Below are positions 1 through 7,676 of a stretch of 64,000 bases of DNA, piece after piece. Position numbers and translations under genes: made by a program. The DNA comes from Saccharothrix sp. HUAS TT1 (GTDB lineage: Bacteria > Actinomycetota > Actinomycetes > Mycobacteriales > Pseudonocardiaceae). The notes beneath the pieces were generated by a model, which did no database searches, was not told where the DNA came from, and saw only the letters and a list, made by a program, of their open reading frames with translations. The DNA is taken from the NCBI RefSeq assembly GCF_040744945.1, contig NZ_CP160453.1, positions 4,278,001-4,342,000 on the forward strand, written 5' to 3'. How positions within the stretch are numbered: the first letter of the stretch is position 1; every line of letters starts with the position of its first letter.

Positions 1-146
1 GCTCGATGTTCAAGCAGGACCCGGACTGGCCGAAGGTCCAGGCGTACCTGGACGGCGGCCCCGCGCCGACCTTCACCTACCACCGGTTCTGGGCGCAGGC
101 TGAGATCGCTACGGCGTTCCAGCTGCACGTGGAGCTGTTCGGGTAG
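1..146 (+). CDS. C-terminal end of an unidentified protein (5' partial)
   Basis: Only the last 47 codons are present, read from base 3 to a TAG at 144-146. The tail is rich in aromatic residues (a TFTYHRFW stretch) and ends in HVELFG. I do not recognise the family. A strong hairpin terminator follows 18 bases after the stop, so this gene ends a transcription unit that is separate from the sugar cluster downstream. Confidence 0.6.
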   Translation, partial: SMFKQDPDWPKVQAYLDGGPAPTFTYHRFWAQAEIATAFQLHVELFG

Positions 147-164
147 ACCCGCGAAGGTCGCCGG

Positions 165-194
165 CACCCCCCTCACGACGTGGTGAGGGGGGTG
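165..194. terminator. Perfect 12-bp hairpin terminator
   Basis: CACCCCCCTCAC (165-176) pairs perfectly with GTGAGGGGGGTG (183-194) around a 6-base loop. It lies just after the partial gene and before the regulatory region of the GH3 gene. There is no U-tract, which is usual for high-GC actinobacterial terminators. Confidence 0.85.
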
Positions 195-222
195 TTCGGC
201 GTGTCGCGGAACGTCTCGACAG

Positions 223-399
223 TCGAATCATTTCGACGATTACGTCGCGGATGAAACAACTCTGAAACTTCGGTGTTGACGCGGGTGAGAGAGCTGTGCC
301 ACATTTCTGGCACCCCGCCCCGCTGACCCAGGTCGGCGATGTTTTCGCGCAGCGATCGAAACGATTCGACTCGGTGAGCTGCACCTTCGAACAATTCGA
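223..399. promoter_or_regulatory. Three TCGAA/TTCGA dyads upstream of the GH3 gene (probable LacI operators)
   Basis: Three dyads with identical arms are visible: TCGAATCATTTCGA (223-236), TCGAAACGATTCGA (356-369) and TCGAACAATTCGA (387-399, spacer one base shorter). The same arms recur as a perfect 14-bp palindrome at 3985-3998 in front of the ABC transporter genes. LacI-family repressors bind dyads of this size, and one is encoded inside this cluster at 2949. Inference: these are its operators, and the site nearest the gene would block its promoter. Confidence 0.7.
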
Positions 400-418
400 C
401 GACCACGAGAGGTGTGCC

Positions 419-2947
419 GTGGACCCGCTGCCGTTCCGCGATCCGGGTCTGCCGGTCGAGGACAGGGTGACCGACCTGCTCGACCGGCTGAGCGACGAGG
501 AGAAGGTGGCGCTGCTGCACCAGCACCAGCCCGCCGTGCCGAGGCTGGGGCTCGCGGCGTTCCACACCGGCATGGAGGCGCTGCACGGGGTGGCGTGGCT
601 GGGCGTGGCCACGGTCTTCCCGCAGGCGATCGGGCTGGCGTCCTCGTGGGACACCGGGCTCGTGCGCCGCGTCGGCGAGGCCGTCGGCGTCGAGGCGCGC
701 GGCTTCCACCACCGGGACCCGGTCCAGCACGGGCTCAACGTGTGGGCGCCGGTGGTGAACCCGCTGCGCGACCCGCGCTGGGGCCGCAACGAGGAGGGCT
801 ACTCCGAGGACCCGACGCTGACCGCGGCGATGGGCACGGCGTACGCGAGCGGCCTGCGCGGCGACCACCCGCGCTACCTGCGCACCGCGCCGACGTTGAA
901 GCACTTCCTGGGCTACAACAACGAGGACGACCGCTGCGTCACGTCGTCGGACCTGCGGCCGCGGGTGCTGCACGAGTACGAGCTGCCGTGCTTCCGCGGT
1001 CCGGTCGAGGCGGGCGCGGCGGTGGCCGTGATGCCGTCGTACAACCTGGTCAACGGCCGCCCCGCGCACCTGAGCCCGTTGCTGGAGCAGGAGTTGCGGA
1101 CGTGGGCGCCGGACGGCCTCGCGGTGGTCAGCGACGCGTACGCGCCGTCGAACGTGGCGGGGTTGCAGGCGTACCTGCCGACCCAGGCCGAGGGCCACGC
1201 CGCGCTGATCGCCGCGGGCCTGGACAGCTTCACCGACCAGGACGCCGACCCGTCGCTGACGGTCGAGAGCGTCACCACGGCGATCAAGGACGGGCTGCTG
1301 GACCGGGCCGCGGTGGACCGGGCCGTCGGCCGGGTGCTCGCGCTGCGGTTCCGGCTCGGCGAGTTCGACCCGCCGGAGGGCAACCCCTTCGCGGCGATCA
1401 CGTCCGACGTCATCGGCGCGCACGGCGAGCTGGCGCTGGAGGCCGCGCGGCAGGCGGTCGTGCTGCTGCGCAACGAGTCCCTGCTGCCGCTGGAGCGCGG
1501 CACGGGCCTCGCCGTCATCGGCACGCACGCGGACGTCCTGTTCGAGGACTGGTACAGCGGCACCCTGCCGTACCAGGTGACCGTCCGAAGAGGACTGGCG
1601 GAGTTCGCCCCGGTGACCTGCGTCGAGGGCGTCGACCGGATCGCGCTGCGCGCGGCGGACGGGCGCTACCTCGGGGTCCGTGGCGGTGTGGTGGGCCTGG
1701 GCGAGCGGGCGCTGTTCGACCTGTTCGACTGGGGCGACGGCGTGTGGACGCTGCGGGACGTGGGGTCGCGCCGCTACCTAGGCGTCGCCGAGGACGGCTC
1801 GCTGGTCGCCACCGCGACGATGCCCGGCGGCTGGGACGTGCGGGAGCTGTTCGAGCCGCGGCTCACCGACGGCGGGGTGGTGCTGCGCAACAAGGTGTCC
1901 GGGAACGACACCGGGCCGTTCGAGGTCGAACGCGTGGTGGACGGGATCGCGGCGGCGGTCGAGGCGGCGGCCCGGGCGGACGCGGTCGTGCTGGTGCTGG
2001 GCAACGACCCGCACATCAACGGCCGCGAGACCCAGGACCGCACCACGCTGCGGCTGCCGTCGCTGGACCTGGTGCGGGCGGTGCGGGAGGCGAACCCGAG
2101 GACCGTGCTGGTGCTGGTGAGCAGCTACCCGTACGCGCTGGAGGGCGAGGAGGAGCACCTGCCCGCCATCGTGTGGACCGCGCACGGCGGGCAGGAGCAG
2201 GGCCGGGCGGTGGCGGAGGCGTTGTTCGGCGCGTACTCGCCGTCGGGCAGGCTCACCCAGACCTGGTACCGCTCCGACGACGACCTGCCGGACGTCTTCG
2301 ACTACGACATCATCCGCGCGGGCAGCACCTACCTCTACTTCACCGGCGACCCGCTGTTCCCGTTCGGCCACGGGCTGGGCTACACCACGTTCGAGTACTC
2401 CGGGCTGACCTGGGCCGACGGCGTGGCCTCGGTGTCGGTGACGAACACCGGCGCGGTCGCGGGCGCGGAGGTCGTGCAGCTGTACTCGTCGGCGCTGGAC
2501 TCGCGGGTGCGCCAGCCGGTGCGCAAGCTCCAGTCGTTCGAGCGGGTGCGCCTCGAACCGGGGGAGGCGGTGACCGTCGAGCTGCGGACCGACCAGCTGT
2601 GGCACTGGGACGTCACCACGGGCCGCCGGGTGGTCGAGGCCGGGCGGTACGAGCTGTGCGCGGGCTCCTCGTCGCGGGACGTCCGGTCCCGGCTGGTGGT
2701 GGACGTGCCGGGGGAGAGCATCGCGCCGCGCGCCGGCGTGCTGCCCGCCCTGGACTTCGACGACTGCGACGGCGTGCGGCTGGTGGACGACGAGGTGGTG
2801 TTCACCCGGGCCGGCGCGTGGATCGCGTTCCACGACGTGACGCCGGGGGCGCGGTCCGCGCCACCGGACACCCGGATCTCGGTCGACGGCACGACGCTGG
2901 TGCTCACCGCGACCGCGGCGGGCGCGCGGGTGCGGGAGGTGCGCTGA
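419..2947 (+). CDS. Glycoside hydrolase family 3 beta-glycosidase with a fascin-like insert
   Basis: 842 aa from GTG 419, chosen for the GAGAGG ribosome site at 407-412; the reading frame stays open upstream to 296. There is no signal peptide, so it should act in the cytoplasm on imported oligosaccharides. The GH3 barrel (about 1-330) holds the conserved KHF (161-163) and the SDA nucleophile motif, with Asp239 as the likely nucleophile. The C-terminal GH3 domain is split by an insert (about 405-500) with two repeats ending in YLGV, resembling a fascin/beta-trefoil carbohydrate-binding fold. A fibronectin III-like domain follows at about 690-770. Actinobacterial relatives with this layout are annotated as beta-xylosidases or beta-glucosidases; the exact substrate cannot be read. 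The lacI gene starts 1 base after the stop. Confidence 0.9.
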   Translation: MDPLPFRDPGLPVEDRVTDLLDRLSDEEKVALLHQHQPAVPRLGLAAFHTGMEALHGVAWLGVATVFPQAIGLASSWDTGLVRRVGEAVGVEARGFHHRDPVQHGLNVWAPVVNPLRDPRWGRNEEGYSEDPTLTAAMGTAYASGLRGDHPRYLRTAPTLKHFLGYNNEDDRCVTSSDLRPRVLHEYELPCFRGPVEAGAAVAVMPSYNLVNGRPAHLSPLLEQELRTWAPDGLAVVSDAYAPSNVAGLQAYLPTQAEGHAALIAAGLDSFTDQDADPSLTVESVTTAIKDGLLDRAAVDRAVGRVLALRFRLGEFDPPEGNPFAAITSDVIGAHGELALEAARQAVVLLRNESLLPLERGTGLAVIGTHADVLFEDWYSGTLPYQVTVRRGLAEFAPVTCVEGVDRIALRAADGRYLGVRGGVVGLGERALFDLFDWGDGVWTLRDVGSRRYLGVAEDGSLVATATMPGGWDVRELFEPRLTDGGVVLRNKVSGNDTGPFEVERVVDGIAAAVEAAARADAVVLVLGNDPHINGRETQDRTTLRLPSLDLVRAVREANPRTVLVLVSSYPYALEGEEEHLPAIVWTAHGGQEQGRAVAEALFGAYSPSGRLTQTWYRSDDDLPDVFDYDIIRAGSTYLYFTGDPLFPFGHGLGYTTFEYSGLTWADGVASVSVTNTGAVAGAEVVQLYSSALDSRVRQPVRKLQSFERVRLEPGEAVTVELRTDQLWHWDVTTGRRVVEAGRYELCAGSSSRDVRSRLVVDVPGESIAPRAGVLPALDFDDCDGVRLVDDEVVFTRAGAWIAFHDVTPGARSAPPDTRISVDGTTLVLTATAAGARVREVR

Positions 2948-2948
2948 C

Positions 2949-3944
2949 GTGGTCACCATCGCCGATGTCGCGCGGCACGCCGGGGTCGCGCCCAGCACCG
3001 TGTCGTACGTGCTCACCGGGCGGCGCTCGATCTCGTCGGCCACCAAGGCCAGGGTCGAGGCGAGCGTGCGGGCGCTGGGCTACCACCCGCACGCGGGCGC
3101 CCGGTCGCTGGCCAGCAACCGGGCCAACGTGCTGGCGCTCGTGCTGCCGATGCGCGAGGGCATGCACATGCCGGTGCTGATGCAGTTCGTCGTCGCGGTG
3201 GCCAACGCGGCCCGCAGGCACGACCACGACGTGCTGCTGGTGACCGCCGACCAGGGCGCGGCGGGCCTGCGCCGGGTGGCGGGCAGCGCCCAGGTCGACG
3301 GCCTGCTGGTGATGGACGTGGAGATGCACGACGAGCGCGTGCCGGTGCTGCGCGAGCTGGACCGGCCGTCGGTGCTCATCGGCTTCCCGGCCGACGCGGC
3401 CGGGCTGACCTGCGTCGACCTCGACTTCGCCGAGGCGGGCTCGCGCTGCGTGGACCACCTGGCCGACCTCGGGCACACCTACGTGGCGCTGGTCGGCGCG
3501 CCGCGCGCGGTCTACCAGCGCGACACCGGGTTCGCGCACCGGACGATGGCCGGGTTCAGCGCGGCGGCGATGCGCCGCGGCGTCTCGTCCACCACGCTGC
3601 CGACCGAGACCGACCACGAGTCGGTCCGGGTGGCCATCACCGGCCTGCTCGAACGCCACCCGGCGGTCACCGGCCTCGTGGTGCACAACGAGGCCGCGCT
3701 GCCGTCCGTGGTCGAGGTGCTGCGCTCGCTCGGCCGCAAGGTGCCCGACGACGTCGCGGTGATCGCGATCTGCCCGGACGACCAGGCCGAGCGGCTGATG
3801 CCGCCGCTGACCTCGGTGGCGGTGCCCGCCGAGCAGCTGGGCCACCACGCGGTGGCGCTGCTGATGGCGAAGCTGGACCGCACCCCGACGCCGCCGCTGA
3901 CGCTGCTGCAGCCCCGCCTGACCGAACGGGCGAGCACCCGCTGA
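2949..3944 (+). CDS. LacI-family transcriptional regulator of the sugar cluster
   Basis: 331 aa starting at GTG 2949, one base after the GH3 stop, so the two genes are cotranscribed. The first 50 residues form the LacI helix-turn-helix and hinge (TIADVARHAGVAPSTVSYVL, then the YHPHAGARSL region). A periplasmic-binding-protein-like effector domain occupies the rest. It probably represses the cluster through the TCGAA/TTCGA dyads at 223-399 and 3985-3998 and is relieved by an imported sugar; because it is cotranscribed with GH3 it would also regulate itself. The effector is unknown, although the GH42 and GH3 enzymes suggest a beta-galactoside or mixed beta-glycoside. Confidence 0.93.
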   Translation: MVTIADVARHAGVAPSTVSYVLTGRRSISSATKARVEASVRALGYHPHAGARSLASNRANVLALVLPMREGMHMPVLMQFVVAVANAARRHDHDVLLVTADQGAAGLRRVAGSAQVDGLLVMDVEMHDERVPVLRELDRPSVLIGFPADAAGLTCVDLDFAEAGSRCVDHLADLGHTYVALVGAPRAVYQRDTGFAHRTMAGFSAAAMRRGVSSTTLPTETDHESVRVAITGLLERHPAVTGLVVHNEAALPSVVEVLRSLGRKVPDDVAVIAICPDDQAERLMPPLTSVAVPAEQLGHHAVALLMAKLDRTPTPPLTLLQPRLTERASTR

Positions 3945-3984
3945 CCACCGCGCTCCACGCCGCGCGCCTGGTCCGCGCGTCGCT

Positions 3985-3998
3985 TCGAAGCGCTTCGA
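3985..3998. promoter_or_regulatory. Perfect TCGAAGCGCTTCGA palindrome (probable LacI operator)
   Basis: A 14-bp perfect palindrome lies in the 213-base gap between lacI and the solute-binding-protein gene. It shares the TCGAA/TTCGA arms with the three dyads ahead of the GH3 gene, giving the transporter genes their own copy of the operator. Confidence 0.75.
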
Positions 3999-4018
3999 CA
4001 TCCAGGAGGGGGACACCG

Positions 4019-4144
4019 ATGGCGCTGCGCGGGATCGCCGGCGACCCCGACCCGTCCGACCACCGCGAGCCGGTCGTGCGCTCGCCGCGCTCCCCTCTTC
4101 GTGCGCGAAGGCGCACAGCTCTCCCGACCCTCCCTACGCTATAA
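4019..4144 (+). CDS. Possible 41-residue leader ORF ahead of the transporter genes
   Basis: ATG 4019 sits behind a very strong ribosome site (AGGAGGGGG, about 4003-4011) directly downstream of the operator. The frame runs 41 codons to TAA 4142-4144, 13 bases before the solute-binding-protein start. The peptide is basic and proline/arginine-rich with no recognisable domain. It could be a leader peptide whose translation feeds ribosomes to the next gene, or the remnant of a displaced gene. The Shine-Dalgarno quality is the main support. Confidence 0.4.
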   Translation: MALRGIAGDPDPSDHREPVVRSPRSPLRARRRTALPTLPTL

Positions 4145-4157
4145 GGGGCGTTTTCCG

Positions 4158-5777
4158 ATGAATCTCAACCGCAGAGGCTTCCTGACCTTCACGGCGGTGG
4201 CCGGCGGCACGTTGCTGGTGGGGTGCGGCGAGTCGGCCGCACCGCACGCCGGCTCCGCGCTGGGCGAGGACGCGCTGGCCGAGGTGCTGCCGTCCTACGT
4301 CCCGGTCGAGCTGGTCAAGCCCGACCTGCCCGGTGTGAACGGCTCCGTGCCCGGTTACCTGAAGTTCCCCACCAACCTGGTCGACGGGGTGAAGGACAAG
4401 GTCCTCGACGGTGGCGAGGTCACCGCGATGACGCCCGCGTTCTGGCCGCTCCCGCCTGGCCTGGGCGAGAACTCCTACTGGGAGGCGGTGAACCAGCGCA
4501 TCGGCGGCACGGTCAAGTTCGAGCAGGTGCAGGGCACGGACTACCTGGCCAAGCTCAGCGCGATGGTGGCGGCCAAGCAGGTGCCCGAGATGACCGTGAT
4601 GCCGACGTTCACCATCCCGCCGCGGTTCAGCGAGGGCGTGGGCCAGGTCTTCGCCGACCTGACCGACCTCCTCAGCGGCGACAAGGTCAAGGACTACCCG
4701 CTGCTGGCCAACATCCCGACCGACACGTGGCACGCCTGCGTCTACGGCGGCCGGCTCTACGGCGTCCCGTTCCGCGGCGAGCTGTTCCCCGAAGCGCTGT
4801 TCTACCGCAAGGACATCGTCGAGCGGCTGGGCGGGCAGGCGCCGAAGACCTCCGACGAGTTCTTCGCGCTCTGCAAGGCGATCAACGACCCGGGCGCCAA
4901 CCGGTGGGCCCTCGGCGACGTCTTCCGCTCGATGGTGCGGGTCTTCGGCGACCCCGGCGACTGGAGCCGCGACCCGTCCGGCAAGGTCGTCAACAAGATC
5001 GAGACCGACGCGTACAAGGAGGCGGTGAAGTTCACCCGCTCGCTGTACGACGCGGGGTTCGTGCACCCGGACATCGTGGCGGGCAACACCACCGGGGTCA
5101 AAGAGCTGTTCGAGGGCGGCCAGATGCTGATCGACCAGATCGGCATGGGCGGCTGGGGCGAGGCGGTGCGGCGGCAGCGACCGGCCAACCCGGACTTCGG
5201 CATGGAGGCCGTCCCGCTGTTCGCGCACGACGGCGGCGAGCCGCGCTACGTGGTGTCCGCTCCCACGGCGATGGTGACGCTGTTCCGCAAGGACCTCTCG
5301 ACCGACCGGATCAAGGAACTGCTGCGGCTGACCAACTTCGTCGCCGCGCCGGTCGGCACCAAGGAGCACTACCTGATCAACTACGGCGTCGAGGGCGAGC
5401 ACAGCACCCGTGACGCCAGTGGCGCGCCGGGCCTCAACGAGCTGGGCCGCAAGGAGGTCACGCTCACCTACGGGTTCATGGCGGCGCCGCCGGAGACCAT
5501 CATCGACGCCCAGTACCCGGACTTCGTCAAGGCCAAGCACGCGTGGTACGTCGACGCCTACGAGCACCAGGTGCAGCCGGTGACGTTCGGCCTGCGCATC
5601 GAGGAGCCCGCCGAGCACACCAAGCTGCCCAAGCAGTTCGAGGACCGGACCAACGACATCCTGCGCGGCAGGCGGCCGGTCGAGGAGGTCGACCGGCTCG
5701 CCGAGGAGTGGCGCAAGGCCGGCGGCGACGAGCTGCGCGCGTTCTACGACAAGGCCCTCTCCGATGCCGGGCGCTGA
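4158..5777 (+). CDS. Lipoprotein sugar-binding protein of an ABC importer (LplA-like)
   Basis: 539 aa. ATG 4158 is preceded by AAGGGG and starts a lipoprotein signal with a twin-arginine pair (NRRGFL) and a lipobox LVGC, so the mature protein should begin at Cys23 and be anchored on the outer face of the membrane. The length and the two following permeases match the large LplA/YtcQ branch of family-1 solute-binding proteins, which bind oligosaccharides. An in-frame upstream start at 4101 would bury the signal peptide and is less likely. The permease gene overlaps its 3' end by 14 bases. The cluster encodes no ATPase; such transporters usually share an MsiK-type ATPase encoded elsewhere. Confidence 0.9.
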   Translation: MNLNRRGFLTFTAVAGGTLLVGCGESAAPHAGSALGEDALAEVLPSYVPVELVKPDLPGVNGSVPGYLKFPTNLVDGVKDKVLDGGEVTAMTPAFWPLPPGLGENSYWEAVNQRIGGTVKFEQVQGTDYLAKLSAMVAAKQVPEMTVMPTFTIPPRFSEGVGQVFADLTDLLSGDKVKDYPLLANIPTDTWHACVYGGRLYGVPFRGELFPEALFYRKDIVERLGGQAPKTSDEFFALCKAINDPGANRWALGDVFRSMVRVFGDPGDWSRDPSGKVVNKIETDAYKEAVKFTRSLYDAGFVHPDIVAGNTTGVKELFEGGQMLIDQIGMGGWGEAVRRQRPANPDFGMEAVPLFAHDGGEPRYVVSAPTAMVTLFRKDLSTDRIKELLRLTNFVAAPVGTKEHYLINYGVEGEHSTRDASGAPGLNELGRKEVTLTYGFMAAPPETIIDAQYPDFVKAKHAWYVDAYEHQVQPVTFGLRIEEPAEHTKLPKQFEDRTNDILRGRRPVEEVDRLAEEWRKAGGDELRAFYDKALSDAGR

Positions 5778-6738
5778 CCTGCTCGAACGGCCTCCCGCCA
5801 CGTCCCGCGCGCCGGCAGCCGCCGGCCGGCGCGCGGGCTGGCGGCGCAGGCTGCGGCGCGACTGGGTGCTGCTGGTCATGGTCGCGCCCGCCATCCTGCT
5901 GCTCGTGGTGTTCCACTACGTGCCGCTGCTGGGCAACGTGGTCGCGTTCCAGGACTACTCGCCCTACGTCGGCATGGCGCAGAGCCCCTGGTCGGGCCTG
6001 GCGAACTTCGCCCGCATCGTCGACGACCCCGACTTCTGGGACGCCACGGTCAACACGCTGGTGATCACCGGGTTCCAGCTGCTGTTCTACTTCCCGGTGC
6101 CGATCGGCCTGGCGCTGCTGGTGCACAGCCTGATGAGCGCCCGGCTGCGGATGTTCGTGCAGAGCGTGGTCTACCTGCCGCACTTCTTCTCGTGGGTGCT
6201 GGTGATCACGCTGTTCCAGCAGATGCTGGGCGGCGCGGGCGTGCTCAACCAGGCGTTGCGGGCCAACGGCGCGTCGGCGCTCGACATCATGACCGACCCG
6301 GACCTGTTCATCGCGCTGGTGACCGCGCAGGCGGTGTGGAAGGACGCGGGCTGGGGCGCGATCGTGTTCCTGGCCGCGCTGTCCACGGTGGACACCAGCC
6401 TGTACGAGGCGGCGGCGGTGGACGGCGCGGGCCGGTGGCGGCGGATGTGGCACGTCACGCTGCCCGCGCTGATCCCGGTGATCGTGCTGCTGCTGATCCT
6501 GCGCCTCGGCGAGGCGCTGAGCGTCGGCTTCGAGCAGTTCCTGCTGCAACGCGACGCGGTCGGCCACGAAGCGGCGGAAGTGCTGGACACCTACGTCTAC
6601 TTCACCGGCGTGGTGAACAGCGACTACTCCTACGCCGCCGCGGCGGGCCTGATCAAGGGCCTGGTCGGCCTGGCGCTGGTGCTGGCGGCGAACAAGGTGG
6701 CGCACATGGTCGGCGAGCAGGGGGTGTACTCGCGATGA
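5764..6738 (+). CDS. ABC sugar transporter permease (LplB-like)
   Basis: 324 aa integral membrane protein with six predicted membrane spans, the first at about residues 38-60. The EAA loop that docks the ATPase is visible as EAAAVDGAGRWRRMWHVTLP. It is translationally coupled to the binding-protein gene by a 14-base overlap and to the next permease by ATGA. It would form one half of the heterodimeric importer channel. Its family position (LplB type) agrees with the large partner lipoprotein. Confidence 0.92.
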   Translation: MPGADLLERPPATSRAPAAAGRRAGWRRRLRRDWVLLVMVAPAILLLVVFHYVPLLGNVVAFQDYSPYVGMAQSPWSGLANFARIVDDPDFWDATVNTLVITGFQLLFYFPVPIGLALLVHSLMSARLRMFVQSVVYLPHFFSWVLVITLFQQMLGGAGVLNQALRANGASALDIMTDPDLFIALVTAQAVWKDAGWGAIVFLAALSTVDTSLYEAAAVDGAGRWRRMWHVTLPALIPVIVLLLILRLGEALSVGFEQFLLQRDAVGHEAAEVLDTYVYFTGVVNSDYSYAAAAGLIKGLVGLALVLAANKVAHMVGEQGVYSR

Positions 6739-7676
6739 CGACGGCAGTCGCGCGCAGGGGTCCGGCGGCGCGCCGGGGGCAGCGCCCGGTGTGGGACGAG
6801 CAGCCCACCCGGATCGGGCAGGTCGCCAAGGGCGTGCTGGTCGGCCTGGTGCTGCTGGCGGTGCTGTTCCCGCTGTGGGTGGTGCTGGTGACGAGCCTGT
6901 CGCCGGCCGCCGCGATCACCGCCGCGGGCGGCCTGGTGATCGTGCCGGACGGGATCAGCTTCGGCGCCTACGAGGAGCTGCTGTCCGGCGGCGTGGTGAC
7001 CAGGTCCGTGCTGGTGAGCACCGGCGTCACCGTCGTCGGCACGCTGTTCAGCACGGTCGTGACGCTGCTGGCGGCCTACGGGCTGTCCCGGCCGAGGTCG
7101 TTCGCGCACCGGCCGCTGCTGTTCCTGGTGCTGCTGACGTTCCTGTTCGGACCGGGCCTGATCCCGACCTACCTGCTGGTGAACTCGCTGGGGCTGCTGG
7201 ACACCTACGCGGCGCTGATCCTGCCGGGCGCGGTGGCGGCGTTCAACCTGGTGGTGCTGCGGTCGTTCTTCATGAACCTGCCGCAGGAGATCATCGACAG
7301 CGCCCGCATCGACGGCGCGAGCGAGTTCGGCGTGCTGACCCGGATCGTGCTGCCGCTGTCCAAGGGCGTCACCGCGGTCATCGCGCTGTTCTACGGCGTC
7401 GGCTACTGGAACGCGTTCTTCAACGCCTTCCTGTACCTCAACTCCAACGACAAGTGGCCGTTGCAGATGGTGCTGCGCGCCTACGTGCTGCAGGGCCAGC
7501 CGATCCCCGGCGCGAGCGCGGTCGACTCCACGCTGGCGGGCACCGGCGGCGCGGTGGCCACGCTCGCCATCAAGATGGCGGTCATCGTGCTCGCCGTGGT
7601 GCCGGTGCTGGTCGTCTACCCGTTCGTGCAGAAGCACTTCACCAAGGGAGTGATCGTGGGAGCGATCAAGGGATGA
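6735..7676 (+). CDS. ABC sugar transporter permease (LplC-like)
   Basis: 313 aa, starting at ATG 6735 inside the previous stop (ATGA). It has six membrane spans, and its EAA loop reads DSARIDGASEFGVLTRIVLP. The long extracellular loop between the first spans and the C-terminal pattern match the second permease of LplABC-type importers. It overlaps the GH42 gene by 4 bases (ATGA at 7673), so transport and hydrolysis are translationally coupled. Confidence 0.92.
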   Translation: MTTAVARRGPAARRGQRPVWDEQPTRIGQVAKGVLVGLVLLAVLFPLWVVLVTSLSPAAAITAAGGLVIVPDGISFGAYEELLSGGVVTRSVLVSTGVTVVGTLFSTVVTLLAAYGLSRPRSFAHRPLLFLVLLTFLFGPGLIPTYLLVNSLGLLDTYAALILPGAVAAFNLVVLRSFFMNLPQEIIDSARIDGASEFGVLTRIVLPLSKGVTAVIALFYGVGYWNAFFNAFLYLNSNDKWPLQMVLRAYVLQGQPIPGASAVDSTLAGTGGAVATLAIKMAVIVLAVVPVLVVYPFVQKHFTKGVIVGAIKG

